DNA from: Luidia sarsii
Taxonomy: Eukaryota > Echinodermata > Asteroidea > Paxillosida > Luidiidae
Assembly: GCA_949987565.1 (NCBI GenBank)
Contig: OX465111.1
Location: 16,652,359 to 16,716,358, forward strand
Length of the DNA stretch: 64,000 bases
Direction: 5' to 3'
Under the pieces are notes generated by a model. It searched no databases. It was given only the letters and a program-made list of their open reading frames with translations, and was not told the origin of the DNA. How positions within the stretch are numbered: the stretch's first letter is position 1; each line of letters begins with the position of its first letter. Made by a program: the position numbers and the translations under genes. Of the stretch, positions 21,201 through 30,614 are shown piece after piece.

Positions 21201-23296
21201 TGGCAGGGCACCCAGGGCAGTTGGCAGGGCATCCAGGCCAGTTGGCAGGGCATCCAGGCCAGTTGGCAGGGCACTGAGGCCAGTTGGCAGGGCATCCAGG
21301 CCAGTTGGTAGGGCACCCAGGCCAATTGGCAGGGCACCCAGGGCAGTTGGCAGGGCACCCAGGGCAGTTGGCAGGGCACCCAGGCCAATTGGCAGGGCAC
21401 CCAGGGCAGTTGGCAGGGCACCCAGGGCAGTTGGCAGGGCATCCAGGCCAGTTGGTAGGGCACCCAGGCCAGTTGGCAGGGCATCCAGGCCAGTTGGCAG
21501 GGCACTGAGGCCAGTTGGCAGGGCACCCAGGCCAGTTTGCAGGGCACCCAGGCCAGTTGGCAGGGCACTGAGGCCAGTTGGCAGGGCACCCAGGCCAGTT
21601 TGCAGGGCACCCAGGCCAGTTGGCAGGGCAGCCAGGCCAGTTGGCAGGGCACTGAGGCCAGTTGGCAGGGCATCAAGGCCAGTTGGCCCATGATAGTATC
21701 AGTTCACAACATTACTAGGCAGTGTCAGTAGTTTACAGTCAGAGGGACTCATGACCACGGTGCAATTTCATAGTCTCTTAAGTGTAAAAATCTTCTAAGT
21801 TAGAAAAGTCTCCCTTGTGTTCACAGGATTACAAACTGCACTGTGATGAGATGTCAATTGCTTTTGGCTTGTATTTCACTCTTCTTTACTTTGCTTGAAG
21901 CAAAGGTGAAGTTTGGGTTGGCAAGGTGATCCTATGAATTGTGACTTTGTTTTTATTTTCCTCCGTGTTCTCAATCTAGGATCCTGGAGCAGTTCATCCT
22001 GAAGCCTGGCATGGATGGAGTCACGGCCCTGCAGGCTGTCATTGCTGAGCTTGGCAATCCTGACCGAAACAACCCCAACGACTTGGACCGTGCCGTGATG
22101 GGCCAGCTGAAAGAGGTGCTCGCCAGACAGGTCTTTGACCACCGCGGTGCGGCCAAGAAATTCTTCAAGAACAGCTGAGGTGAGGAGTGCTGCTTGGAGC
22201 TCGCATGTCAGTGTTATGGGCGTGAGATTTGGGGTGGCTTGTGTCTTACTCTGAGACCTGGAAAGTTAATGAAAGTCACAGTGTCCTCAGTGCTTTGCCC
22301 GATTGCCTACTGAAAAAATCCAGGCAACTTGGGCAGGAATCAAATCCGTAACTTCTGCTTTCCAGTGCACAGTCTTAACCACTTGATTGACTTGACCACC
22401 GAGCTAGTTAAGGTTGTGTGGTGGATTCAAATATGTATCATAGATATTATACGATGTTTGCATCAATGAGATTGTAATTTATTGACTGTTTGCCATACTC
22501 GATGTAATAAGCACTGTGTGCTCAGTGCTTTGCCCGATTGCCTGATGAAAAAAATCCAGGCTGTTCGTGTAGGATTCAAATCTATGACTCCTGCTTTCTG
22601 GTGCAGACTTCTGAACCACTTGACCACCAAGCTTGTTTTTTCCCCCTGATCTCTTTACAGACATACCGGGGGCCTTTCAGTCGGCCCTCCACTGTCTGCT
22701 CAGCCACACTGAGCTGGCCCCTGCCGTCCGGAAAACCATTCTGGCCGGCGGTTGCAACTCCAGTCGCTCAGGGTTCATCGGTGCCTGCCTAGGAGCAAGG
22801 GTGAGCTTCTGATAAAGATTTCTGCCAAATTACCCCCCAGGACACTTTTCTTACCCTAGCAACGATAGTCAACCAATTGGAAATGACCCCCCCCCCCCAA
22901 CGGGCTACAACTACCTAAGGGCTGGATAGGACAGGTGGTTAAGCCCTGGAACATTCTCAGGTCTTGGGCTTGAATGCCTTTCCTGTTAAATTGTCTATGC
23001 TGTTCAATCAAGTCCTAAAGGAGGAACTTTGTAGGAACTTTTTATGATCTATTTTTTAAGTTGAACAGTTACATTGTAATATAGTTACTGTTAGTTCAAC
23101 CCCAGCAGGACCTTTGATAGCTCTAGGCAGAAGGATTAGAAGTGTCCACCCGGCTAACTTTGGTGATTTCATACTTTTTATCATTCTGCAACAGAATGGT
23201 CTTCAAGGCATCCCAGAGATGTGGAAGGCCAAGACCCTGGCTTTTCCCACAGTCCTCGATCTCTCCCAGCGATTGGCCACACTCCAGAAGGCTTAG
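15215..23296 (+). CDS. SELENOJ: Selenoprotein J (J1-crystallin/ADP-ribosylglycohydrolase family)
   Basis: SelJ belongs with jellyfish J1-crystallins inside the ADP-ribosylglycohydrolase fold family; its function is uncertain and a lens role was proposed in fish. Exons: 15215-15278, 15785-15964, 16770-16961, 20778-20934, 21980-22179, 22661-22800 and 23195-23296. All have GT-AG borders and compatible phases. The product is 344 residues if TGA at 22176-22178 is read as selenocysteine (residue 264). Family landmarks: IVGGVVSDAAAQPLHWIYN at the N-terminus, YCIETGRGTAYADQ, GPWRP, and near the C-terminus GGCNSSRSGFIGACLGAR, then NGLQGIPEMW. The last region replaces the metal-binding GGDTD of active hydrolases with GGCNS, so classical ADP-ribose hydrolysis may be lost (inference). 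Intron 3 is nearly all minisatellite. Without readthrough the protein would stop 80 residues early, inside the conserved fold. Confidence 0.95.
15313..15415. repeat. Rep-C in SELENOJ intron 1
   Basis: A good single-arm copy: AAACTGTTGCAAACTGCTCA, ACTAAAATGACC, GAGGGCCTGACGTTTCGA and CAGGACCTTTCTCAAAGGCA in order. This order recurs at 48133, 54795 and 55770. Confidence 0.75.
15527..15625 (+). repeat. SINE-A in SELENOJ intron 1
   Basis: One of the best copies: GGCTGGATAGCTCAGATGGG, A box at about 15533-15545, B box GGGTTCAAGTCCC at 15578-15590, then AGTTTTCTTTGCC. It is followed by a TTTGTACTTTG repeat at 15645-15690 and a CGCCCGACCCCC palindrome. Confidence 0.85.
16500..16702. mobile_element. 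Pal-G palindromic element in SELENOJ intron 2
   Basis: Pal-G has ends AAGGTTTGCGGTGACACCATG and a hairpin around GAGTGTGGCTCTGAAAAGAG. Here the inner hairpin (GTAACTCAACG against CGTTGAGTTACC) is clear, and the right end CATGGTGTCACCGCAAACCTT is at about 16674-16694. The left end is replaced by other sequence. Other copies are at 37135, 59345, 59895 and 63904. Confidence 0.7.
16965..20725 (+). repeat. Nested minisatellite filling SELENOJ intron 3
   Basis: A C/T-rich array of about 25 copies of a 131-bp unit, each marked by CTGTACTCCACATCTTC. Spacing between markers is 131, 164, 197 or 98 bp, because an inner 33-bp block (CCTCATCTTCCTTATCATCC...) is gained or lost within units. As 131 is not a multiple of three and the unit has no stop, all three plus-strand frames stay open for over 1,200 codons. 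That is a property of the repeat, not coding evidence. It starts just after the exon 3 donor and ends about 50 bp before the exon 4 acceptor. Confidence 0.95.
20988..21692. repeat. 21-bp minisatellite in SELENOJ intron 4
   Basis: About 34 tandem copies of GCCAGTTGGCAGGGCAC followed by 4 variable bases (TGAG, CCAG and similar). Variant types (ACTGAGG, ATCCAGG, ACCCAGG) occur in blocks, suggesting higher-order duplication. The period is a multiple of three, so long repetitive frames exist on both strands. The array sits between exons 4 and 5 with intact splice sites on each side. Confidence 0.95.
22176..22178 (+). other. SELENOJ: In-frame TGA predicted to encode selenocysteine
   Basis: The TGA is followed by one G and then the exon 5 donor (G/GTGAGG). 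The next exon restores the family sequence immediately (DIPGAFQSALHCLL). Only this donor keeps the phase to exon 6. Seven intact exons with strong family conservation after the TGA argue against a simple stop or a pseudogene. Confidence 0.9.
22255..22640 (-). repeat. Two SINE-B copies in SELENOJ intron 5
   Basis: Two head-to-tail copies (about 22255-22430 and 22480-22640). Each holds GTGCTCAGTGCTTTGCCCGA, a reversed B box (GGATTCAAATC) and a reversed A-box end (CTTGACCACCGAGCT). The second copy ends about 20 bp before the exon 6 acceptor, and its tail may contribute to the branch region. Confidence 0.7.
22918..23000 (+). repeat. Degenerate SINE-A in SELENOJ intron 6
   Basis: GGGCTGGATAGGACAGGTGG, TTAAGCCCTGGAACATT, GGTCTTGGGCTTGAATGCC and TGTCTATGCTGTT follow the SINE-A order with many substitutions. 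Confidence 0.55.
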
Positions 23297-23591
23297 GATC
23301 GGGCTTAGGCTTCGGTCATATTTCTCTCATAGACATCTAGAAACAAGCATTTGGCCCCAGTTTCTTGGTGAATACTGTGTACTTAACAAGCCAACAAACA
23401 AATTCAGCAACAAATCACAGCTGGGATTTTCATGTTTTTTCAGACGTAGACGAAGCCTAAGCCCGAGCCTGATCCATGGATTCGTAAAGGGCCAAAGTTG
23501 TCTGTTATTTTAGTAGATTTCTCATTTCTACATTCCTGGATTGCTGACAACTGCTTGCGTCAAAATTAGTTTCTGTGCAGCATTTCCTTTA

Positions 23592-23676
23592 AAGGCATGC
23601 GGAATCGATGAAGGAACGAGAGAAAATGTAACACAAGTTACAACTCTGGTTCCGGAAGGCCCTGGTCCACTGTCTT
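23592..23676 (+). promoter_or_regulatory. SELENOJ: Type II SECIS-like element in SELENOJ 3' UTR
   Basis: A SECIS hairpin in the 3' UTR recruits SBP2/EFSec so that UGA is read as selenocysteine. About 310 nt after the TAG stop, ATGA (23608-23611) is followed by an 11-nt helix strand (AGGAACGAGAG), then AAAA containing the apical AA. A second perfect helix follows (TGTAAC with GTTACA around ACAA), and then the return strand CTCTGGTTCC. GGAA at 23654-23657 supplies the opposing GA of the non-Watson-Crick quartet. The spacing of 11 nt from ATGA to AA is standard, and the extra top helix makes it type II. A weak lower helix may pair AAGGC (23592-23596) with GTCTT (23672-23676). Confidence 0.87.
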
Positions 23677-24041
23677 GAGGAAAACGCTCAGTACTAATGG
23701 AGATGATAGCAGTTGTTTTAGACCAAATTTAGACCAGTATTTTCGATTGTTTTTGTGTGGAATTAGTATGTGTTTTGGTGAAACACTTGAAAGAGCTTTA
23801 ATAGTGGAAAGTGATTTTCTGATCTTCTGATTTATGGATGTAGATATTCCTGTACATTCAAAAGCTGTTTTATCTTTCTTATCGATTTGTCATCAGGCAT
23901 TTCAATTTAATTCATTCAAACATAAATGATACCCTCAGTATTTTTAAATCTCAGGCCATCACGTTGGTCCACTTGTATGCATGTGTATAAAGTTTGATAC
24001 ACATTTCAGATCTATCTGTCTATTGTAAAATCCTCTGTGAA

Positions 24042-24125
24042 AGGTCCTGCTAGGATCGAAATGTCAAAATTTTCAATGTCAAGATTTGCATTTTAGTTAT
24101 TTTAGTCAGTAGGCAGTTTGCATAT
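24042..24125. repeat. Rep-C, forward arm
   Basis: GAAAGGTCCTGCTAGGATCGAAATGTC, then TTTAGTCAGTAGGCAGTTTGC. It lies directly before a SINE-A-type tail (GTTCCAACTCAGTTTTTCATTTATTTG), which adjoins the truncated 5' end of the gypsy-type element. Confidence 0.7.
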
Positions 24126-24193
24126 CACGTAAACAATTTTACAATTTTTTTCTAAAGTTCCAACTCAGTTTTTCATTTATTTGTTTGACTTGA

Positions 24194-26285
24194 ACAATCA
24201 CACCTGTATTGGGAGCTTGTCTGTCTCAATATGATGTTGAGGGTAACCTCCATCCAGTTGCTTACGCAAGTAGAGGGTTACGTGGACCTGAACGGAATTA
24301 TAGCGATCTTTCCAGCTTTAAACTTGAATTGCTAGCACTTAAGTGGGCTGTAGCGGACAAATTTAAAGAATACCTGATAGGAGGAAAAACTACTGTGTGG
24401 ACTGATAACAACCCAGTCGCACATATCCAGACCGCCAAGTTGGGTGCCACCGAGCAACGTTGGGTCGCCCAACTTGCACCATTTAACCTTGAAATAAAGT
24501 ATCGCAGTGGCCGAACGAATAAATGCGCGGATGCTTTAAGCCTAAATCCTAGTAATGACAGTGCTCCTACCGTACATGTGTCTACATTGACTGCCTCTGT
24601 AGCCCAATGTACTGAACTACCGGCATGTGTGCAGGCAGCGCAACAAGTCGTGTCCTCTACCGAGACAGGTGTTGTTGAAAGGAAACCAATTGATTTACCC
24701 GGTGTTACTCCCTCGGTGTTGCCTTCCTTCTCTTTTGATGAGTTGTCATCCTTGCAGAAGGAGGATCCCATCCTGTGTAGAGTTTGGTTTCTATGGAGTA
24801 GTCGATGGAAACCTGGTGAGGAAGTCGCGGACCCTGATCTTTTGTCGGCTGAGACTAAAGGTTGGATTAAGGAGTGGGCCCGATTGGTGGAGTGTAATAG
24901 TGTTTTATACCGTTCTGTTGAAGAACCGGGTTTGGGGCCTGTCCACCAGCGGCTCATTCCAAAATCACTGCGATTGACAATGATCGAGGCATCTCACGAC
25001 CATTGGGGTCATCAGTGAGTTGGCAGGACGCTGATGTTTATCAAGAGACGTTGTTTCTGGCCGGGCATGAATGTACATATCAAAGAGCATATACACAGTT
25101 GCTACCATTGTGCTCTAACTAAAACCCCAGTACCCGTTGTACGTCCTGCTACGAGACACTTGCTATCTTTCCAACCCCTTGAGCGATTAGCCATCGACTT
25201 TCTGAAACTTGAACCTGGTCGAGGCAATATTGAGGACGTCCTCGTCATGACTGACTCCTTCACAAAATTTGCGGTCGCTGTTCCGTGTAAAGACCAAAAG
25301 GCGCCCACTGTAGCTAAGGCCTTGCGAGACCATTGGTTCTGTTATTACGGGATTCCAATGCAGTTACACTCGGACCGTGGAAGGAATTTTGAGGGCGGCA
25401 TCGTAAAAGAGTTGTGCAAGTTGTACGACATCCGGAAAACGAGGACGACCCCATATCACGCGCAAGGAAACGCCCAGACTGAGCGGTTCAATAAGACGCT
25501 CTGTGGCTAATTAATCAAATCACTAAATCAGAAGAGTCGGAAGCAATGGCCTGAATTACTACCTCATTTTAGTGTTCATATACAATTCTACACCACACAG
25601 TGTTACCGGTTTTACCCCATACTTTTTGATGTTTGGTCGCCAACCAACGGTCCCATTGGATCAGTTGATTAACAACACCCGCGGAGACTGGAATGAAGAT
25701 AGGCTCACTAAGGCGGCAGCTGCTAATAAACGTCGCTACGATAAACGTGCGCATGCGTGTCCGCTTCCAGTTGGTAGCAGGGTACTCCTTAAGCGTTGTG
25801 CGTTCAAAGAGCGGCATAAGTTGAGCGACAACTACGGTGACCTTCAGTACGTAGTAGTTGAACGCAACAAAGAAGGCGACCTTTACGCATTACGACCCGT
25901 GACTGGTGGCGCAGAGCGTTGGGTAAATCGGAAGATGCTCATTCTCGATCCGAGAGGAGAGACAGTTCATTATAGTTGTGACGATCCTCCCCTTGGCCTT
26001 CCACTGGTATCGGAAAACAATGACCCGGATCCGTCTGATGACTCTGACGAAAGTTCAGAATGTGAAATCCTGGTACCCACGTTTCATGGTATAAGTCCAG
26101 ACGAGCCAGAGCTTAAGACTCCCGGAGTGTCACAGACGCGTGAACAATCAATACCGGATAGACCAACGAAATCAAGTGAAAGCCTCGCTGACAACCCGGG
26201 CGACGGTGCTCTAGGTCCTAGCGCATGCGCTGCGCATGAGCCTGAGCAGAATACACCGCGCAGGTCTGAGCGCATTCGTCCGTAA
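24194..26285 (+). pseudogene. Broken gypsy-type pol: RNase H and integrase
   Basis: RNase H landmarks run from 24209 (GACLSQYD, LELLALKWAV, VWTDNNPV, NKCADALS). After an Ala/Thr-rich linker the integrase begins with a zinc-binding region (SHDHWGHQ, then CYHCALTK). Its core carries three acidic positions in [21 protein letters not shown] and [15 protein letters not shown]. The C-terminal part (MFGRQPTVPLDQL to RSERIRP) follows. Breaks: an in-frame TGA at 25016-25018 between zinc region and core, a TAA at 25508-25510 just after the core, and a frame change near 25565-25572 before the final frame (25572-26285). The frame upstream is closed by TGA at 24191-24193, where the conserved start of RNase H is also damaged. 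Confidence 0.9.
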
Positions 26286-26545
26286 GTGGCTGTTCGGTTG
26301 GCCCAATGTCATCACTTAATGTTTAGGCGAAATAATTTATCAGTGCTTTACCAGACTGATTATGCCATTTTCTTGTTCATTGTGCATAGATGTTGACAGA
26401 TTGGCGGCATTGAGGATGCTCGTAAGAGTGTAGGTGATAACCACCTCTGGACCGCCAAGCCTCGTTATCATCATCTTTTTCTTGTTGGTCACTTGTTGTA
26501 TTTCTATATAGTTATTGTATTTTGTAGCTTGATTACATTTTTGAC

Positions 26546-27143
26546 ATGTCGGGTCAGACTAAAGTGTTCCTATTTGGTCATTCTTTTCCAGCGAGATTGC
26601 TGAGGCGATCACGCGAAGAGAGAATCGAAGTCTCAGGGTTAATGAACCTTAACGATCACTTTAATATTTTTGTTGAAGGTCATCCAGGCCTCACATATGC
26701 TCGAGTCTTCAGTAACATACATCATTACGTTGCTAAAATGAGATCCAAATCGATAGATGTCTTGATTCTTGATCTATATAGGAACTAATGATTTATGCAA
26801 TGTAGATGACAATCCCGAAGTCGTGGTTGAACAAGCTCTGAGATTTCTGAGTGTCTTGGAAACAAATCGTATTGTTCCAAAGCAAACAATCTTTTTGTCA
26901 GTCATTAAGCGATCGATAATTGCTAGGCGTGGGCAAGTGAGCATCTCAACATTTAATCATAGAGTGAAAGACTTTAATCGTCTTCTCAGTGAACGGTTGG
27001 ACAAGCTGGAAGCAGTAAAAATGTACTCACAAAGAAGAATCAATAATCCAAAATATTTGATTGATGGTTGCCACCTAACGGCTGATGGAATGATCAAGTA
27101 TTGTCGAGGAATCCGGGAAGCTATCTATAATTGTAAGTTGTAA
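26546..27143 (+). pseudogene. SGNH-hydrolase-like third frame of the retroelement
   Basis: Two overlapping frames (26546-26788 and 26769-27143) form one SGNH/GDSL-type domain split by a frameshift near 26779. Block I is FLFGHSFPARLL, with Ser in the nucleophile place. The GTND block III follows the break, and near the end DGCHLTADGM supplies the Asp-x-x-His of block V. It lies 260 bp after the integrase frame, where other elements may carry env. I infer that it belongs to the element; it could also be a separately captured frame. Substrate unknown. Confidence 0.65.
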
Positions 27144-27554
27144 TTCTGTGTAATGGAACCACTGAGAGTTTATCCTTAGTTATCCTGTATAAATGATAGT
27201 ATGTAATAATGTACGTTTGTGCAGGGGTTGTGCATCATGTTGTGTATTGCTTGACTACTTTTTGTATTGACTCAAACAGATGAGCATAGTGGTTGAGGGT
27301 CTTGCTTCCATGTGTATACCTTTTACTTGTTTAGAAATATTTCCTCAAAATCGCGTGTGATTTTGTGTTGATTGAAATTGATAATTACTGCACCTCTTGA
27401 CTGTTGTAGTCTGTGGGATTGTGCTTTCAGCCTCATTGTATTGTGTAACCCATACTGGTGTGTATTGGTGTGATAAATGTGACTCTCCTTGAAGACTTTT
27501 TTAATAAGAACTGTTACTGCTCTTGACCTACACATGTAGTTGAGCCAGTATTAG

Positions 27555-28315
27555 TGTTATGAGCGGGGCGATCTTGACCACGTCACACAAACGTAAACAG
27601 AAGAGGCAACGCGGGACCATCAACTGAACTTCCTTTATTTTATTAGTTCCATGTTGTGTCGGTGCGTCTACCTGTCTGTTCTCAGATATTCGATCATCAA
27701 TCACTGATCTCGGACTTTGGATCTTCGATCATTGATTTTGGACCTTGGATCTTCGATCGTGACTATACGTAAAGAGAAATACAATTACAGTTTTACAAAG
27801 GTGTACAATATGATGCATAATAAGTGAATTATGAGGAGATAATTAACAGTCATGAAGATCTGAACCTAAATACATGCAGCTGTGGGTTCGTTAAATGAAT
27901 AAGTTCTCTTGAGTTCTCTGAAAAGCAGTACAATCGATTTATAAGCAAAACAAACAATGCTCACGTGAATGTGGCCGCTCTGAGCCTCAAACTCCTATAT
28001 AGCTCATGAACGAACGCTTCCTAGCATATCAGGACTGCAAGCAATAATCAATTTGATGTAATTAAGAATCAGATGATACAGGACTTATAACGGCTACATA
28101 CAGTATATATTGTATACAACTTACAAGATGTCAGATTAATTTGTGTAGGCTATACGTTTGAATGACGGACTAGGTTTTATCTCACGCATCAATATTATTA
28201 TTAGAGGGGGCAATTTCCTATTGGTCGTAGCTCACGAGTGTGGGTTCGACGTCCCTTTAAAGATATCTATATATTGCAATAACTCTTATACAATTAAACT
28301 CCTATGACTGTAACA
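27555..28315 (+). repeat. Possible 3' LTR
   Basis: A 761-bp segment that begins TGTTATG and ends CTGTAACA, so it has TG...CA ends and a 5-bp inverted terminus (TGTTA/TAACA). A TATA-like TCTATATATTG lies at about 28266-28276. Against it, no polypurine tract precedes 27555; a purine run (AGAGGGGGC) occurs instead inside at about 28204-28212. No second LTR is in the window for comparison. Confidence 0.3.
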
Positions 28316-30614
28316 GTCGAGAAAGTAGGCCCTACGGTTTACGGGGCAAGAAATCACAGGTTCAAAATGGCGTTATTTGCGTTTTCCAACATGACAAGTT
28401 TCGTTGGGAAAATACCAAAACTTTAACTATTACATTTATAAGAACAACTTTATAAAGGCTCGAACGTTTGGCTAAAAATCAACCTGAAACTCGCCGGTTA
28501 ATTGCCTTACCTGAAAGGACATATTTCTCTTTCGATTCTTTACACAAAAGAGGCGAACTCTTTCGGGGAAGCTTGAGTTTGGTCAACTGGCGTGACGTGC
28601 GCTCGATCGTTAAAATCGTATGCTCGTATGCACGCGCGCGCGTGCGTGCGTCGCATGTGTGCATGTGTCCGGCGCGCGTCGCCATTGCATAATACATTAT
28701 CTGCTGGCAATTGTTTATGAAATAATCTAACATGAACCATTCGAGGGCGAAGGTTCAAAAGCAGGGAACCTGTAACAGCGAGACTTGAGCGAGTCTAGGG
28801 TTGTTTTGGTAGCGTGCCCTATCACGCATTTCCCCACAGTAACTAGTGTTCCGACGTACTGAACATAGTCCCAAGATTTTTGTGTAATTCCCCTATTCGA
28901 AGTAATTTTAGCCACCCCTGTAATCCTCCATGAATATGATAATTTTTGATAGTAGTAATATTTTGAACAACCTAGCCTTCGATTCAGTTCATGCCAGATG
29001 TGCGATAATTCAATATCGTTCCGCAATGTTATTCGTTGTGGCGTACGTGACAATCTGCCTCAGCTCTCCAGCAGGAGTTCATCCCAATACTACAATAGTC
29101 AATAGAACGTGAGTTCACTTTGTTCCGAAACGTTTCACATTTTTAATATCTCTTTATCCTAATTTACCGTTTTGACCTGGTTATCTGGACAAATTGAGGT
29201 TATAGAACCCATAGACCTAGTGTGGGCTGTAGCTCCAGTCAAAAAGCCGTAAAATCAAGTGGTTTCATTCCACGTATTGAGTGAAAGTTTTCTGAAAGTT
29301 GTCGTGTGCCTTCGCACACCAGGTTGACGGCTGTTTTATGCGTATACTCTACGGTTGTTTCATTTATTATTTTATTCTGTGTTGCATACACAGGGACGGA
29401 CTGTTGAGAGAGAGCGGGTTTGCACAGTGCTCCTTTTCCTTCTTTTTGTTTATCTTCATATAACCCCTAGGCCCTACTATCCATTTGCCCTTTTTGGTTG
29501 TCTTCACGTAACCCTACTATCCTTTTGCCTAGTCATTAGTTGTATCGCTGTGGCTATTGTTACGGCAGCCGTAACGCAACTTCCATTTTCTATAGTTACG
29601 GCACTGCAACTGCGCAAGCGCGAGGACACGCCAGATCGAACGTGTACACTGCATGCACTGACTACTTTGGAAGCGCGATGTTACATGTAGCTGGCAAGGC
29701 TGCCGCCCGGCCGCCGTGCTTGATCTTGATTTGTTGCATTTGCATGATACATTCAATAATTTCATCATTATTTTCTGCCACTGTTTGATTAAAGAAAATA
29801 CAACGTTGATTTATAGGTACAATACTTTTATGATTTGTATAGTGGTCTTTTAAACCTCCCTAAAATTGAATGACTTCTCGATCAACTGAGGGTATTTTTT
29901 CCCCTTTTTTCCAAAACGTGAGTAATACTAGTAATAGTACTAATAGGCGGTCGGATGAAAAATCTATCTTTCAATCTCGTTCCAGTAAATGGGATCTAAA
30001 TGAACTTCACGCTGTGATTTTGCTAAAAATATACAAAAGTGCATTTCGAAGAGTTCAACTCAAAAAATCTGCACAAAAGCGAGATATAAACCCGATAAAA
30101 ATTTAACGTTAATAATTCTTTCGATGAGAAGAGGATCCCCACGTGATACGTTTCGACCAATCACTGCTCAGCTTTCACCTCCATGCACATGTAAACAACA
30201 TGGCGTCCCAAGCAACGATATCCTCCAATAACCGGTTTTCGACGATATAAGGACTTTTTTTCAAACTGAACAATGTGGACGAAAGTATCACACTAAAAGA
30301 GGTCTCAGTCACTTTCTCCACACCACAGACTATTAGAATAATTATAGAGAAGGTTGATCAAGCCTGTCACTTCCGTAAGATTACCCGGTTTTGTTGACGT
30401 CCGCGGCGCACCGCGCAGTAAGCATTGTCACCTATTTTCGTCAGTGGTGATTAGTAAGGTGTCCCAGTGCAGCCAAACGCAAAATAAATTCTTAAAATAA
30501 CTCAAAATGCTGTGTGGCACTGTAAAATTCTTCCCTGTATGTTTTTTTGTGTTCATCTTTGTTTTTGTTTTTCCACACAGCTTCTAACACTTTCCTCAAA
30601 TCATTCATAATTTT
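28316..30614. other. Gene-free stretch
   Basis: No exon recognised. A CpG/alternating purine-pyrimidine patch (GCGCGCGCGTGCGTGCG) is at about 28632-28652. A segment at 29866-29925 (CTTCTCGATCAACTGA, CCAAAACGTGAGTAA) matches the interior of the TIR-E foldback at 36770-36820. Confidence 0.45.

Larger units (their letters stand above)
24188..28315 (+). mobile_element. 5'-truncated Ty3/gypsy-type LTR retrotransposon
   Basis: It contains, in order, RNase H, integrase with its zinc-binding N-terminus, a C-terminal integrase tail, a separate SGNH-like frame and a possible 3' LTR (27555-28315). Gag, protease and the reverse transcriptase fingers/palm are missing: sequence upstream of 24188 is a SINE-type tail and not element sequence. 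Stops and frameshifts (see the two coding entries) show it is dead. RNase H before integrase is the Ty3/gypsy order. Confidence 0.85.

Noticed and set aside
20971..21693. 240-codon Arg/Ala/Pro/Val repeat frame and its minus-strand counterpart
   Set aside because: A product of the 21-bp minisatellite in SELENOJ intron 4. Splice sites on both sides are intact and no homology is visible.
22176..22178. SELENOJ as a pseudogene with a premature stop
   Set aside because: All seven exons have good splice sites and consistent phase, there are no other disruptions, and a SECIS-like hairpin is present. The family itself is known to use TGA for Sec.
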